This document shows, piece after piece, positions 44,006 to 54,388 of a stretch of 64,000 nucleotides of DNA. Position 1 is the first letter of the stretch, and each line of letters begins with the position of its first letter. A model generated the notes under the pieces. It did not search any database and was not told the origin of the DNA. It saw nothing but the letters and a program-made list of their open reading frames with translations. Position numbers and translations under genes: made by a program. This DNA comes from Xenoacremonium recifei (Eukaryota > Ascomycota > Sordariomycetes > Hypocreales > Nectriaceae): positions 1 to 64,000 of the forward strand of contig WOFQ01000070.1 of assembly GCA_012184525.1 (NCBI GenBank). The letters run 5' to 3'.

Positions 44006-45661
44006 ATGCCCTCTATCGCAAGTGACGCACTCAGCGACGGGCCCCGACCTGTTCCAACAACGAATATGGCTACCACAGAAGCCATAGCTTATGAAGCTGC
44101 CACCGCTGTTGAAAAGGAGCGCAACTTAGGTTTCGTTCAATCTTTGAGACTATACAAAAAGGCCTGCGGCTGGTCCATTCTTCTTTCAACCTGTGTGGTC
44201 ATGGAAGGCTTCGACCTCGTGCTCCTTAACAGCCTCTACGCCTACCCTCCTTTTCAACGACAATTCGGGTCCCTGCAGGCGGATGGCTCTTACCAGCTTT
44301 CGGCACCGTGGCAATCAGGTCTCTCCGGTGGCAGTCAGGCGGGTCAAATCATCGGCTTGTTCCTCACTGGTTTCATAGTCGACCGGTATGGATATCGCAA
44401 ATCACTTGTGGGGGGGTTACTCGCCTGCATTGGTTTCGTCTTCATAATCTTCTTCTCTAAGAATCTCACCCAGTTGTTGGTGGGTGAGATCTTGATCAAC
44501 ATTCCCTGGGGACTCTTCCAAACTACAACCACGACTTATGCGTCTGAAGTATGCCCAACTCATCTTCGTGCCTACCTAACAACCTACATCAATGCCTGTT
44601 GGGTCATCGGCCAGTTGATTGCGTCGGGAGTCCTCCGTGCAATGCTATCCCGAGATGACCAATGGGGTTATAAAATCCCATTCGCACTTCAATGGATATG
44701 GCCAGTCCCGCTCATCATCGGTATTTGCCTGGCTCCCGAATCTCCCTGGTGGCTAGTCCGTTGCGATCGACTCGATGACGCCCGAAAGTCTCTTCTACGC
44801 TTGACCACACACGATAGCGACGTGTTATCGTCTTTCAACGTTGAAGAAACAGTCTCTCTGATGATCCATACTAATGAGATGGAAAAACAATCAGAAGCGG
44901 GCATAACCTACCTTGATCTATTCAAAGGTCCAAACCGTCGGCGCACAGAGATAGTATGTATAACTTTGATGATTCAGGGTATAACCGGTTCTACACTTCA
45001 AAGTTATTCAACCTACTTCTATGAACAAGCTGGCATGGCAGTGGACAATGCATTTGATATGACAATAGGCCAGTACGCCATTGGCTTATTTGGCACCTTG
45101 GCGGCTTGGTCATTGATGAATTACTTCGGGCGTCGAACCCTCTATCTATCTGGTCAGGTAATAGTAGGTATCCTACTATTCATGATGGGCTGTGTTTCAT
45201 TTGCCGGCCGCGAGAATGCCAATGCACAATGGGCCATTGGCAGCTTGCTCTTGATTCATACATTCTTTTATGATTGTATGGTCGGGCCAGTCTGTTATTC
45301 CCTCGTGTCTGAATTGTCCTCAACCCGGCTCAAAACCAAATCTTTGGCGCTCGCTCGAAATGTATACAATTGCGCATGTCTTGTTACCAGCGTCCTCACG
45401 CCCCGTATGCTTAACCCGACTGCATGGAACTGGGGCGCTAAGACGGGATTCTTTTGGGCGGGCTCATGTCTCTTTTGCGTGGTCTGGACTTTTTTCCGTC
45501 TTCCCGAGCCCAAGGGACGCACTTATCTTGAGCTCGACCTTCTCTTTGAACAAGGGATCAGTGCTCGCAAGTTCTCAAGCACAGACTTGGGGCATATTAA
45601 CGGGCAGATCGATGAATCCTCGATCCACTTGGAGAAGACCGCTAACGAACACGGGCGATAA
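44006..45661 (+). CDS. MFS alpha-glucoside (maltose) permease (551 aa)
   Basis: Intronless, ATG 44006 in context TTCACCATGCC. Sugar-porter layout: LLSTCVVMEGFDLVLLNSLYAYPPFQRQFG in TM1, GFIVDRYGYRKSLVGG after TM2, LAPESPWWLVRCDRLDDARKSLLRL after TM6, NYFGRRTLYLSGQ after TM8, and LPEPKGRTYLELDLLFEQ at the C-terminus. The VVMEGFD and PESPWWLVR forms are those of MAL11/AGT1-type H+/maltose symporters rather than hexose carriers. Plasma membrane. With the cytosolic GH13 enzyme and adjoining regulator it supports maltose or other alpha-glucoside use; expected to be maltose-induced and glucose-repressed. Confidence 0.92.
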   Translation: MPSIASDALSDGPRPVPTTNMATTEAIAYEAATAVEKERNLGFVQSLRLYKKACGWSILLSTCVVMEGFDLVLLNSLYAYPPFQRQFGSLQADGSYQLSAPWQSGLSGGSQAGQIIGLFLTGFIVDRYGYRKSLVGGLLACIGFVFIIFFSKNLTQLLVGEILINIPWGLFQTTTTTYASEVCPTHLRAYLTTYINACWVIGQLIASGVLRAMLSRDDQWGYKIPFALQWIWPVPLIIGICLAPESPWWLVRCDRLDDARKSLLRLTTHDSDVLSSFNVEETVSLMIHTNEMEKQSEAGITYLDLFKGPNRRRTEIVCITLMIQGITGSTLQSYSTYFYEQAGMAVDNAFDMTIGQYAIGLFGTLAAWSLMNYFGRRTLYLSGQVIVGILLFMMGCVSFAGRENANAQWAIGSLLLIHTFFYDCMVGPVCYSLVSELSSTRLKTKSLALARNVYNCACLVTSVLTPRMLNPTAWNWGAKTGFFWAGSCLFCVVWTFFRLPEPKGRTYLELDLLFEQGISARKFSSTDLGHINGQIDESSIHLEKTANEHGR

Positions 45662-45869
45662 AGAAGGAATCGTCGGCAGGAATGTAAACGTGGGTGCATC
45701 CTTGTCCAAACCAAACGCATACACCAACACATCCGCCATGATTGAGGGTTGAAGTTCGTAACTCATCATTAGTTAGTACTTGATTAACCCTCAAATGAAT
45801 TTAGAATTAGTACAGCATGCTGAGTCTTGAGTACATGATAAATGTATCTTTTCGGGGTTGGAATATCTG

Positions 45870-47408
45870 CTAGTCTTTCAAACTCATACCAACCGTCGAA
45901 TCGCTAAGCTGGTAGTTGCGTGGCAAGAAGGGATCTTCAAAATTCTCCGCAGCCTTTAGGACTTGCAAGACCTGAAGTTTATCACTTAGGTATTCTCGTT
46001 GCTGGTGAGGCATGGATGTAAATCCCATTAGTAGTTCGATTAGAAAAACCATGTCCTGCACCGGCGAGAAGGTCTCTTCGCAGGCATGTTCACGTCGGAC
46101 GAGTAAGATTAAGACATCGGCAATAGTGCTCGTGATTTCGAAGAGCTTCTGCAGCATCCCCATCCCCTGACATCCGATGCTGGTGATATGTCCCAAGCGA
46201 GCGAAGAGAGATTTTAGCTCGTTGCAGAGAGTTTTCGATGGGAAGTGTAATGAAAGACCGTCGTGCGAAGGAATGGAGCAAAGATGACCACGGGAGAGTG
46301 CCAGTTGCCATACCAAGGTCCGCAACCACAGTCTTGTAATCGAGAGGTCCATATCCTGAAGCTCTGTCAAGCCGTCGAGCCCACGCTCCCGCAAGCATCT
46401 CTCTTCCTCGGCGGTGCCGACGGCATCCTCGTCTAGCTGCGCCTCCTTACGCTCAAGCCATTCGGCCGTGAGCTCTGGGCTCTCCAGTGTTGAGTCCCGT
46501 TGTGCGCACAAGCAGTCGACAAAAGTATCGTCCAGGACGAGAAACAGGTTTGCCAGCCGCCGAAATCCCAGGTCGATGTGAGGCGGGATGTTCGGGTCGG
46601 CCATGGGCGGTGGTCTTCCATGGGCGTTGAGAATCGGGCGAAAGGAGGGCATGAACGCCAGGTGTCTTTCATGGATGTATGCCTGCCAGGAAAGCCTTTG
46701 CCACTTGCAAGTGTCCTGTCCGGATGGATCGCGAGAGCGATGCTGGAAGTCGTATGTCTGCAGAATAGCGATGGCATCCCGCAGGAGAGCAAAACCGCGG
46801 GTAAGGCATCCGAGGTTCATGACACAGACGCTCAGGAAGATAGCAGTGAGAACCCGCTTGATGCTCACCGGAAGAGGGCCCAGCACACCATCCCGAAAGT
46901 CATCCGAATCCAACTCGGCAGCTCGATACGCCCTCATTCCACCGTAGATCAGGTCTGTCATGAGCGCAGCGTCCTCGCCATGGGGGCCCCAGGCCGAGCG
47001 CACACGGTTGATTGTGATGGCGGCAAAGGCATGGACGAGGGCGGCATCCTCGGCAGAGCAGTCCATCTGCTCAATGGCCTCGCGCACCTCCTGGGCCGAG
47101 AGGATGGGGTTGAGAGGGTAGACAAACTCGGAGAACTGTGGCAGCAGGCTGAGGAAGAAGCCGCGAGGCCGACAAGCCACGGCCGGCGCCTCGAAGTGGC
47201 GCAAGAGCTGCCCGACGCTGGTGTTGCTGCGGTGTCGCCCGCGCAGTTGGGCCACCAGCCGGCCCCGGATGTGAGGCGTGCGCCGAGTCGAAGGCTCGGA
47301 GAATACGCACGCGAGGTTGAGGTGGGCGCATTGCGTGCAAGGCCGGCGTCCGTGGCACTTGACCTTGCGAAGCCTACACCCATCACAGGCTTGGGTCCTG
47401 CGAGTCAT
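45870..47408 (-). CDS. Zn2Cys6 regulator, MalR/AmyR-like (512 aa)
   Basis: Intronless, ATG 47408. The cluster starts at residue 8: ACDGCRLRKVKCHGRRPCTQCAHLNLAC (C-x2-C-x6-C-x5-C-x2-C-x6-C), followed by PHIRGRLVAQLRG. This CDGCRxRKVKC-GRRPCxxC form and the position beside permease and alpha-glucosidase match the maltose-utilisation activator of aspergilli. The middle fungal_trans region is diverged (VRSAWGPHGEDAALMTDLIYGGMRAYR). The 5' part (46.9-47.4 kb) is markedly GC-rich compared with its 3' end. It diverges from the DUF1445 gene, with a CTCGG-N9-CCGAG site between, so it may also be touched by that control. Confidence 0.88.
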   Translation of the reverse strand: MTRRTQACDGCRLRKVKCHGRRPCTQCAHLNLACVFSEPSTRRTPHIRGRLVAQLRGRHRSNTSVGQLLRHFEAPAVACRPRGFFLSLLPQFSEFVYPLNPILSAQEVREAIEQMDCSAEDAALVHAFAAITINRVRSAWGPHGEDAALMTDLIYGGMRAYRAAELDSDDFRDGVLGPLPVSIKRVLTAIFLSVCVMNLGCLTRGFALLRDAIAILQTYDFQHRSRDPSGQDTCKWQRLSWQAYIHERHLAFMPSFRPILNAHGRPPPMADPNIPPHIDLGFRRLANLFLVLDDTFVDCLCAQRDSTLESPELTAEWLERKEAQLDEDAVGTAEEERCLRERGLDGLTELQDMDLSITRLWLRTLVWQLALSRGHLCSIPSHDGLSLHFPSKTLCNELKSLFARLGHITSIGCQGMGMLQKLFEITSTIADVLILLVRREHACEETFSPVQDMVFLIELLMGFTSMPHQQREYLSDKLQVLQVLKAAENFEDPFLPRNYQLSDSTVGMSLKD

Positions 47409-47530
47409 TCCGTAGCTGAGGCGTTGTCATTCTCTGTACCGGGTATTGCGCTTGATTGGCACGTGGAGAAGATGAAAAGACAGAGTCGATAAGCAACGGC
47501 CGCAGTCGGTCCAATATTCCGACTGAGTAG

Positions 47531-47549
47531 CTCGGCACCTACAACCGAG
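47531..47549. promoter_or_regulatory. CTCGG-N9-CCGAG palindrome, site 4
   Basis: CTCGGCACCTACAACCGAG, centred about 126 bp before the DUF1445 ATG and 132 bp before the MalR-like ATG. It shares the spacer end ACAA with site 1. Confidence 0.65.
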
Positions 47550-47665
47550 AAATTGTATCGCACATTGAAGCAATCCACGTATTTAGGTTTCCCACGTCCG
47601 CAGATGCCGTAAACCCAAACCTCTGAGGATTTCGTCACAAAAATAGCGCAATATTGAAATTCGCG

Positions 47666-48614
47666 ATGATGGTCGAGACAAAACAAGATATTGCTAAGCA
47701 AGCTCTCAGTCCAGCGCATGAATCTCGTTTGCTAAGCCGACACAATCTGATTTCAGACACAGTCGGACTGGCTCCAGGATTCCTGCAGGTCAATCTGGTA
47801 ATCTTACCCTCGTCAGATGCGGCTGACTTTCGAGACCTTTGTGCTCGAAACCCGGTCCCCTGTCCACTCCTAGGATTCTCTCCTGTTGGGGATCCTACTA
47901 GAATATATCCTGAAGGAGTAATTAAGACTCCGGACTTCGATGTTCGAACAGACTTCCCCAGTTATCGCGTACTGCGAGGTGGTCGGGAAGTTGCGGTGGT
48001 TCAGGATGTCAAGGCGGAATGGAGAGATGACCATGTCGCCTTTCTGATTGGGTGTTCTCTGAGCTTTGAAGAAGCTCTCCTAAAGGCTGGCCATCGCCTT
48101 TGCCACCAGGATGACGGCAAGGTTCCAGCAATGTACAGAACAAACATCCCGGTGCTCCCTGCTGGTATCTTTTGTGACGAGAAAGCCACAATTGTCGTTA
48201 GCATGAGAGCCTATCGCCCAGAGGAGATTGAATCAGTCAGACAACTTTCTCGGCCATATCTTGCAACTCACGGAGAACCAATTGCTTGGGGTTGGGACGG
48301 TGCTCGACGAATTGGCATTCGTGACATCAATGAGCCGGACTTCGGTGACCAACAACGATTCAAAGATAGAGAGGTCCCGGTGTTCTGGGTCAGTAGCTGC
48401 TGTGTATTTATCATTAATCCTCTTGGCTAATGTTGAAATCTAGGCATGTGGTGTCACACCGCAAAATGTCGTGATGTCAATGGGGGAAACAATTCATGGC
48501 ACTGTGATGTCTCATGAGCCTGGTAGAGTCATGGCGACAGATTTGACCGTGAAAGATTTACCGAATCTATGCGGAAAATTATTTGATTACGATTTTGGGC
48601 AAGAGACGAGGTAG
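47666..48614 (+). CDS. DUF1445 protein (D-glutamate cyclase / putative hydro-lyase family, 297 aa)
   Basis: Two exons, 47666-48388 and 48444-48614 (55-nt intron, phase 0). The DUF1445 signatures are complete: TVGLAPGFLQVNLVILP, NPVPCPLLGFSPVGDP, DIRTDFPSYRVLR-like VRTDFPSYRVLRGG, WRDDHVAFLIGCSLSFEEAL, YRTNIPVLPAGIF, VVSMRAYRPEEIESV, and VFWACGVTPQNVV...HEPGRVMATDL. The mammalian relative (DGLUCY/C14orf159) interconverts D-glutamate and 5-oxo-D-proline; bacterial YcsI lies among 5-oxoprolinase (pxp/kip) genes. Here no targeting sequence is evident. Its promoter carries the same palindrome as 5-oxoprolinase, which links it functionally across the MAL cluster. The exact reaction is unproven. Confidence 0.88.
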
Positions 48615-49643
48615 AAATTCAGTTAATGACACCCGTTAATTAGAAAGGGAAAAGATTACTAGATAAACTAATTTCGTGCAAGAATCACCACCCTGAGACT
48701 CCCGGCGCATTACTAAATGAAATAATGCCTGATACATAATAACAGCCGCAGAGGCCCAAGAGAAAGATAACTATAAAAAAAAACATAAACCTAGCCTTAC
48801 CAACTGTAATTGACCTTGCATGTGCTGATTCAGGCACTCTATCCATCCATTTACATGAGCAGCCGAACTTCGATCATACGCACTAGGAAGCAGCGCTCCC
48901 AAGTCAATCAATTCTAGCCACTATGAATGAGGCGGGTTTTTAAGTGATTGATCTAGCGGATAAACTTTAATCCAGGCGCTGATGAGTCAGCTAGTTAAGT
49001 TTTCTGGTACGTGGGAACGGTGAGTTTGAAGAGTTGGGATTTTCATATTGTCATGTCTATATCGTAAGAACCATGCTTTAAGCTCGCCAATTCAAGTCGA
49101 CTCAAGCCAATTTAATTCTTTATCATTTCGAAATCATCTCTTTCTCTTTTATTCTTGCACAAGTCTCGGCCGACTCGAGCTTGGGCTCTTGCCAGTGCTG
49201 CTTTGGAGCTGCACTCGGCTTCGGCAGGTACCCTATAGGGAAATTAGCGGCCTTTCCCGCGGTATTGCGTACTGTACCCACCTGTTCGCTGCTGCATTTG
49301 TAGGCCCACATCGCCCGCTGTTTTCGGCAGCTTGGGCCTATTCTTCCTTTCCTTTACAACATCCCGTCCAACCATCTCTGGTTGCCGACGGCTGCCACGC
49401 CTCAGAGATTCCCAGAGAATTCGCATCGACTATCCTTAAACTACAAGGTATTGCTATACCGAGCATCGCAACGACTTACTCGGAACGGTGTGGTGTGCAT
49501 CAAGCTGTGGGCAGAACACGCGAACGAGGCGAGACAAGACCCAACCATCTGACAATACGACCGACCCCTCTCCGAGACCCCCGACGACGGCTTCTGCTCC
49601 ATTGCGAGGCGAGAAGCTACTCATAAAGCCCGTTCTTTCCACG
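48615..49643. other. Intergenic, upstream region of the CNNM-like gene
   Basis: No gene seen. 48.6-49.0 kb is AT-rich and nondescript; 49.05-49.64 kb is C/T-rich and probably promoter plus 5' leader of the next gene. The coding frame of that gene stays open upstream of its ATG, but without start codons or conservation cues. Confidence 0.35.
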
Positions 49644-51558
49644 ATGCGACGATCGCCGGCCTCCAATGGCCTTGCCAGCGTGCGTCCCGCTGTCATCGGC
49701 CTGGGGCGCATCGTTGGTATGGGCATTTCCGCTGCGGCCGCGCATCCTCTCATGACTACCCCGAAGGAGGGGCACCATCACGACGATACCGAGGGCACGC
49801 CTCTGTGGGTGTTGTACGTGGCGTCGATGACCCTGGTGCTTCTGGGCGGCGCTTTCGCTGGATTGACCATTGCGTGAGTAGCTCCCGGTGCGAGACGAGA
49901 TGTGTAGGGGCTAATAGGGAGGTAGCTTGATGGGCCAGGACAGCATTTATCTGCAGGTCGTCTCAGGCGACCCAGACGAGCCCCAGCGCAAGAATGCCGG
50001 GCGTGTGCTGCAGCTGCTCAACAAGGGGAAGCACTGGGTGCTGGTCACGCTGCTGTTGTCCAATGTCATTGTGAATGAATCGTTGCCCGTGGTGCTGGAC
50101 CGGACGCTAGGTGGAGGCGTCGCAGCTGTTGTGGGCAGCACCATTCTTATCGGTATGTGCTCTTGTGACTTGTGCCATGTTCTTCGGACTCTAACGTGTA
50201 ACGCAGTTATCTTCGGTGAAATCGTCCCCCAATCGGTTTGCGTCCGGTACGGTCTCCCTATCGGCGGATACATGTCGAAGCCCGTTCTCGCCCTGATGTA
50301 CCTCACTGGACCGCTCTCCTGGCCGACAGCCAAGCTCCTGGATTGGGTTCTTGGTGAAGATCATGGAACAGTGTACAAGAAGAGTGGATTGAAGACGCTA
50401 GTAACGCTGCACAAGTCGCTGGGCGAGATCTCGGACCGCCTGAACCAGGACGAAGTTACCATCATTACGGCCGTGCTGGACCTGAAGGAGAAGCCCGTTT
50501 CCGAAGTCATGACCCCCATGGATGACGTATACACCCTCTCCGAAGACCACGTACTCGACGAGAAAACCATGGATGATATTCTCTCTTCTGGTTACTCGCG
50601 TATCCCCATTTATCGGTCTGGGAACCCCACGGATTTTGTCGGCATGCTCCTGGTCAAGACGCTTATCACGTACGACCCCGAAGATAAGATCCCGGTGAGG
50701 GACGTGCAACTAGGGGCTATTGTCGAGACGCGGCCCGAGACCAGCTGTCTCGACATCATCAACTTCTTCCAGGAGGGCAAGTCACACATGGTGCTTGTCT
50801 CGGAGTCACCAGGAGCAGACCATGGAGCACTTGGTGTTGTGACTCTGGAGGACGTCATTGAAGAGCTCATTGGAGAGTGAGTTTCCCTGTTTCCCCAACG
50901 AGATATCGTATCACTTGCTGACGCATAAAATAGGGAGATTGTTGACGAGTCTGATGTATATGTCGACGTACACAAAGCCATCCGCCGCCTCACACCGGCC
51001 CCCCGCGCGCGCCGCATCCACACCGAAACGACTGTCGTCACCGACAACAAGCACGCCCCCGATAGCACCATCGTTGTCGATGTGGCGGAAGATGCCAACG
51101 GCGGTGCCCAGGCCATCAAGGTCGATGCGCACCCTGCCGACGATGCGAAGGCCTCCGGCGGCCGCCACCACGACGGAGCAAAGACAGCCATCTTCATGAA
51201 GCGCCGGACCAGTGTTGAGGGCCAGCCTGAAGGGGCGCCCGTGCGCATTAAGGCGAGCCTCGACGAGATGCGCTCCCAGCTGCGGCTCGGCCCGGCGAAC
51301 CGCGCGGCACGCCCGCTGGCCAATACGCGCAACGACGTGTTCAAGATCAAGCAGGGCTTGGGCGGAGCGCATAGCACCAGCAGGATGCCTGCGCGGTCAG
51401 CATCGGCGCTCGGCGTGGTGAGGACCTCAGAGAGGACACCACTGCTGGGCGAGGATGAAGACGAGGTTGTGGCGGAGAGTGATGGAGAGGTCGAGGCTGG
51501 GGCGTCGCCGAAGTCAAAACGGAATCAGAATGGGAGGCAGTCGGAAGACTTGATATAG
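49644..51558 (+). CDS. CNNM/Mam3-type DUF21-CBS membrane protein (583 aa)
   Basis: Exons 49644-49873, 49926-50152, 50207-50876 and 50934-51558 join in frame. DUF21 membrane domain: PLWVLYVASMTLVLLGGAFAGLTIALMGQD, HWVLVTLLLSNVIVNESLPVVLD, VIFGEIVPQSVCVRYGLPIG. A CBS pair follows (VSEVMTPMDDVYTLSEDHVLD, SRIPIYRSGNPTDFVGMLLVKTL, GVVTLEDVIEELIGEEIVDESDVYVDVH), then a long disordered tail with a late RTSERTPLLGEDEDE acidic motif, a possible vacuolar sorting signal. Yeast Mam3 is a vacuolar membrane protein acting in manganese/magnesium handling. The sequence around 51.0-51.5 kb is very GC-rich. Housekeeping gene; no cluster role apparent. Confidence 0.92.
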
Positions 51559-52068
51559 TCAAGGGGGTAAGAGGAGGATGAGAAGGCGGAGGAAAAGGAC
51601 ATCCAAAAAAATTACAGAAGTTTAATCACCGCTCTCGAGGCAGAGCATTTCACTATCGATGGGAAAGGGTCCGGCATCAAAGTCAGTATGCAAACGGAAA
51701 AAGGGGGAGGAAGCGCTTGACGGATATATACCTATGGAGTCCAGATATCGGGCACCATACCCTCACAAATATTTTCTTACTTCCAATCATCTGCCCAGTT
51801 GAACACATTGCCAGCTACTCTAATAACCTAAGAGTAGGGGAACATATAATCAACTAGGACCCTCTGCCCTATCTAAACCCTTACCCTCATGTTAATCCTA
51901 TCCTTTATCTGATCCTCATTTGACCCTAACTCTAGCGGCTACATTAGAGGGTCTCATACATATTACCGCAATGGGGAACATATGCTTTAAACAGTATATC
52001 CTTTCTTATTTTCTCAATGTCGATGAATCGTCTTTGTATGAGCATGTATGTCTATACCTCTCTATCCC
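51559..52068. other. Convergent 3' intergenic region
   Basis: Between the stops of the CNNM-like gene and the lactonase-family gene. It holds only AT-rich 3' sequence. Confidence 0.35.
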
Positions 52069-53256
52069 CTAATCATACCAGACAGCATTCATCCCAAACC
52101 CAGGCTCCGGCACCTTCACCTTCGCTACACTCGTCAACTCCTCGTCCTCCCATCGAAACACCTCCAACCAACCCTCCTGATCATCCGTCAGCGCCAACCA
52201 CTCATCACACCAATCACTCGGCGCCACCGCATTGCTATGCCCACCGCTCGTGCGCGTCTCATTCAAAAACAGCTGCGTCTCAATACGGCCCTCCTCATCA
52301 AGCCGGAACGCCGTCACGTAGCCCGGCACGTCAAAGCTGTTCGAGCGGGATGATGCGAATAGATGCCGGCCTGAGTGCGACAGCGCGCACACGTCGGCGC
52401 GGAAGAGCCCCGGTTTGAGGACTTCGGGAGGCACGAGCGGGTATGCGCCGCCGGTGAATTCCGGGAGGTGTGTGTCTGGGGAGATGCGGAACTCGCACAG
52501 GCGGTTGGAGTGCTCCATGACGGCGTAGAGGAAGCGGCCTGAGTGGTGCACGGCGACCCAGCGCGGGCGGTCATCCGGAGCGGGGGCCGGCACGGCGCCG
52601 ACGAGCGTTAAGCTGCCGTCCGGGTCCTTGCGGTGCGTCCAGAGGAGGTTGGCCGGCAGGTCAGCGGCGTAGAGATGCGTCTCCGTAGGGTCGAAGGCGA
52701 AGCCATGGATGCCGGAGTTGGACTGCAGGGGGGTATGTTGAAGAGGTGAGGGGGAGAGGGCGCCGGAGGGGAGGGCAGAGAGGACTGTTGCGTGGTCGGC
52801 GTTTTTGTAGAAGGGTGCGCAATATACAGCGTATGGGGGCTGTTTTGCGGCGAGGAGGAAGATGGCGCGGGTGTTGGTTGAGGATGAGGCGGCGAGAGCT
52901 GGATGAGATGTTAGTTGTGGTGTTGAAGGGAGAGAAGGGGGACGGACGGTGGTGAAGCATAGGGACGGAAGCTTGGTGGACGATGGAAGTTGGTGACGAG
53001 ACGTCGTAGCTGGCCCATTTCTTCATGGCAGCGCCATACAGCGTTTTCTTGTCATGCTGTCGACATCGTTAGCAACTGGCCCGACATTCTTCATACGGGA
53101 AAAGCTCACGCTGAGAGTCATCCATGAGATGGGCTCGTCCTCTGGGATCTCCGTGCGCTCGATCAGCTCCAGCGTCCGAGCCTCATCATCAAAGGCAAAG
53201 GTGAAGATGGCACCCGGGGGAGTCCAGGTCCCGACCATGAGGTGGTGGACAGGCAT
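52069..53256 (-). CDS. Seven-bladed lactonase-family protein (carboxy-cis,cis-muconate cyclase type)
   Basis: ATG 53256: MPVHHLMVGTWTPPGAIFTFAFDDEARTLEL, the usual first blade. Intron 1 (GTGAGC...CAG) leads to HDKKTLYGAAMKKWASYDV. A second intron (ending CATCCAG near 52900) leads to ALAASSSTNTRAIFLLAAKQPPYAVYC, NSGIHGFAFDPTETHLYAADL, DDRPRWVAVHHSGRFLYAVMEHSN, and the conserved end EGWLEVFRWEDEELTSVAKVKVPEPGFGMNAVWYD. In fungi this family contains the 3-carboxy-cis,cis-muconate lactonizing enzyme (Neurospora CMLE) and muconate cycloisomerases of the beta-ketoadipate pathway. The divergent neighbour is an intradiol dioxygenase, whose product would be its substrate, which fits a ring-cleavage pair. 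Confidence 0.85.
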
Positions 53257-54388
53257 CGTGTCTGTCGTCCAGTGAGTACGTTGAGATGGAAGAAGGTTTG
53301 CCGTGGGTCCCTACCGGATTCCTTCTCGGAGCGTCTTATCAAGAGTTCGGACGAAGTGATCCCGGCTTGTAGACACGGCACGGGGGGGGCGTTTGGCAGC
53401 AGCTATTCACCGCACCCAAGACTGCAATATTCTACGCAACTGTTCCGAACCTCGTGGATAAGCGAAGGATGGGAACATCCGGATAACCGGACTTATGAGA
53501 TCGATCAGATCCTGCCCCTTCCTACTTATAACGGCTTATATATTTTACCGAGCCAGAGGCCCTATTCCGACATTCCGAATGCACGGAGCGCTGCTGCACC
53601 GAGACCCGGCTAGATTCCCGGAGGCGAAGTGGGCACGCGCCGGGGATCTAAGCCGAACGGGGACTGATTTGTCGGGTGCGAGAGACGGCAGTTTGGGGGT
53701 GGGATGGGGAACTTGGGCTGGACTCATGGGGAAATCGAGATGCTGGGGAACGGATCTGGAGATGAACAATGCGATTGAGAGGTCGTTTTCTGCGGTTGTT
53801 GGTGACAGACTGCCATTACTCATCGTGATCAGCAGTTGATCAGTCATAAGCCCCCCAATTCTAGGAGTCATTCTCTGTCCTCCTCCCACCCATCCTCACC
53901 ACAGCATCACTCCTCCAATCTTAGCCCCAACCCCTCCTTCAAATTCGCCTCCTCCCAATGGTCTCGCTCCCAATGCCGCGTCTCGTCGCCGAAGGGCTTT
54001 GCGGGGTAAAGCATTCCGCCTAATGCACCTCACGCCCATGATGGGAATCGCTCGCCCTCGTTCGCGTCCCGCGCCACAAGCCGAGCAACCGTGATTGAGC
54101 GTTCGTCGCACCCTGGATCTAGCATCATTGGTCGCCAGCCATGTGCGGCGAAAGCCCCGGAGCTGGAGTCGCACTGCAGAAGAGATATATAAGGCGGATA
54201 GAGTTCCTGTTCCTGGATTGCGCCGCCACTTACACCGTCTGTCTTCCTCCCACTCGACGATGATGCTGTAGTCTTGGAGACACTCTGGCCCTTCCCCCCC
54301 AACAACAACTTCTCCGCTTGTATATCTGATAGCAGCCCCTCCGCCACCCCTCCGCCCCTCAGACACTCCTTGAAGACTCCTCGCCGTG
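53257..54388. other. Divergent promoter of the aromatic ring-cleavage pair
   Basis: About 1.1 kb shared upstream region of the lactonase and dioxygenase. It contains ATCCGGATAACCGGAC (about 53476-53491) and other CGG/CCG triplets suited to Zn2Cys6 control, but no regulator is encoded nearby. C/T-rich leader sequence precedes the dioxygenase ATG. The open frame on the minus strand through 53.9-55.2 kb is a GC-bias shadow. Confidence 0.4.

Noticed and set aside
46500..47492. 330-codon plus-strand open frame opposite the MalR-like gene
   Set aside because: It is the complement of a well-supported Zn2Cys6 protein and has no domain or own splice signals; GC-rich shadow.
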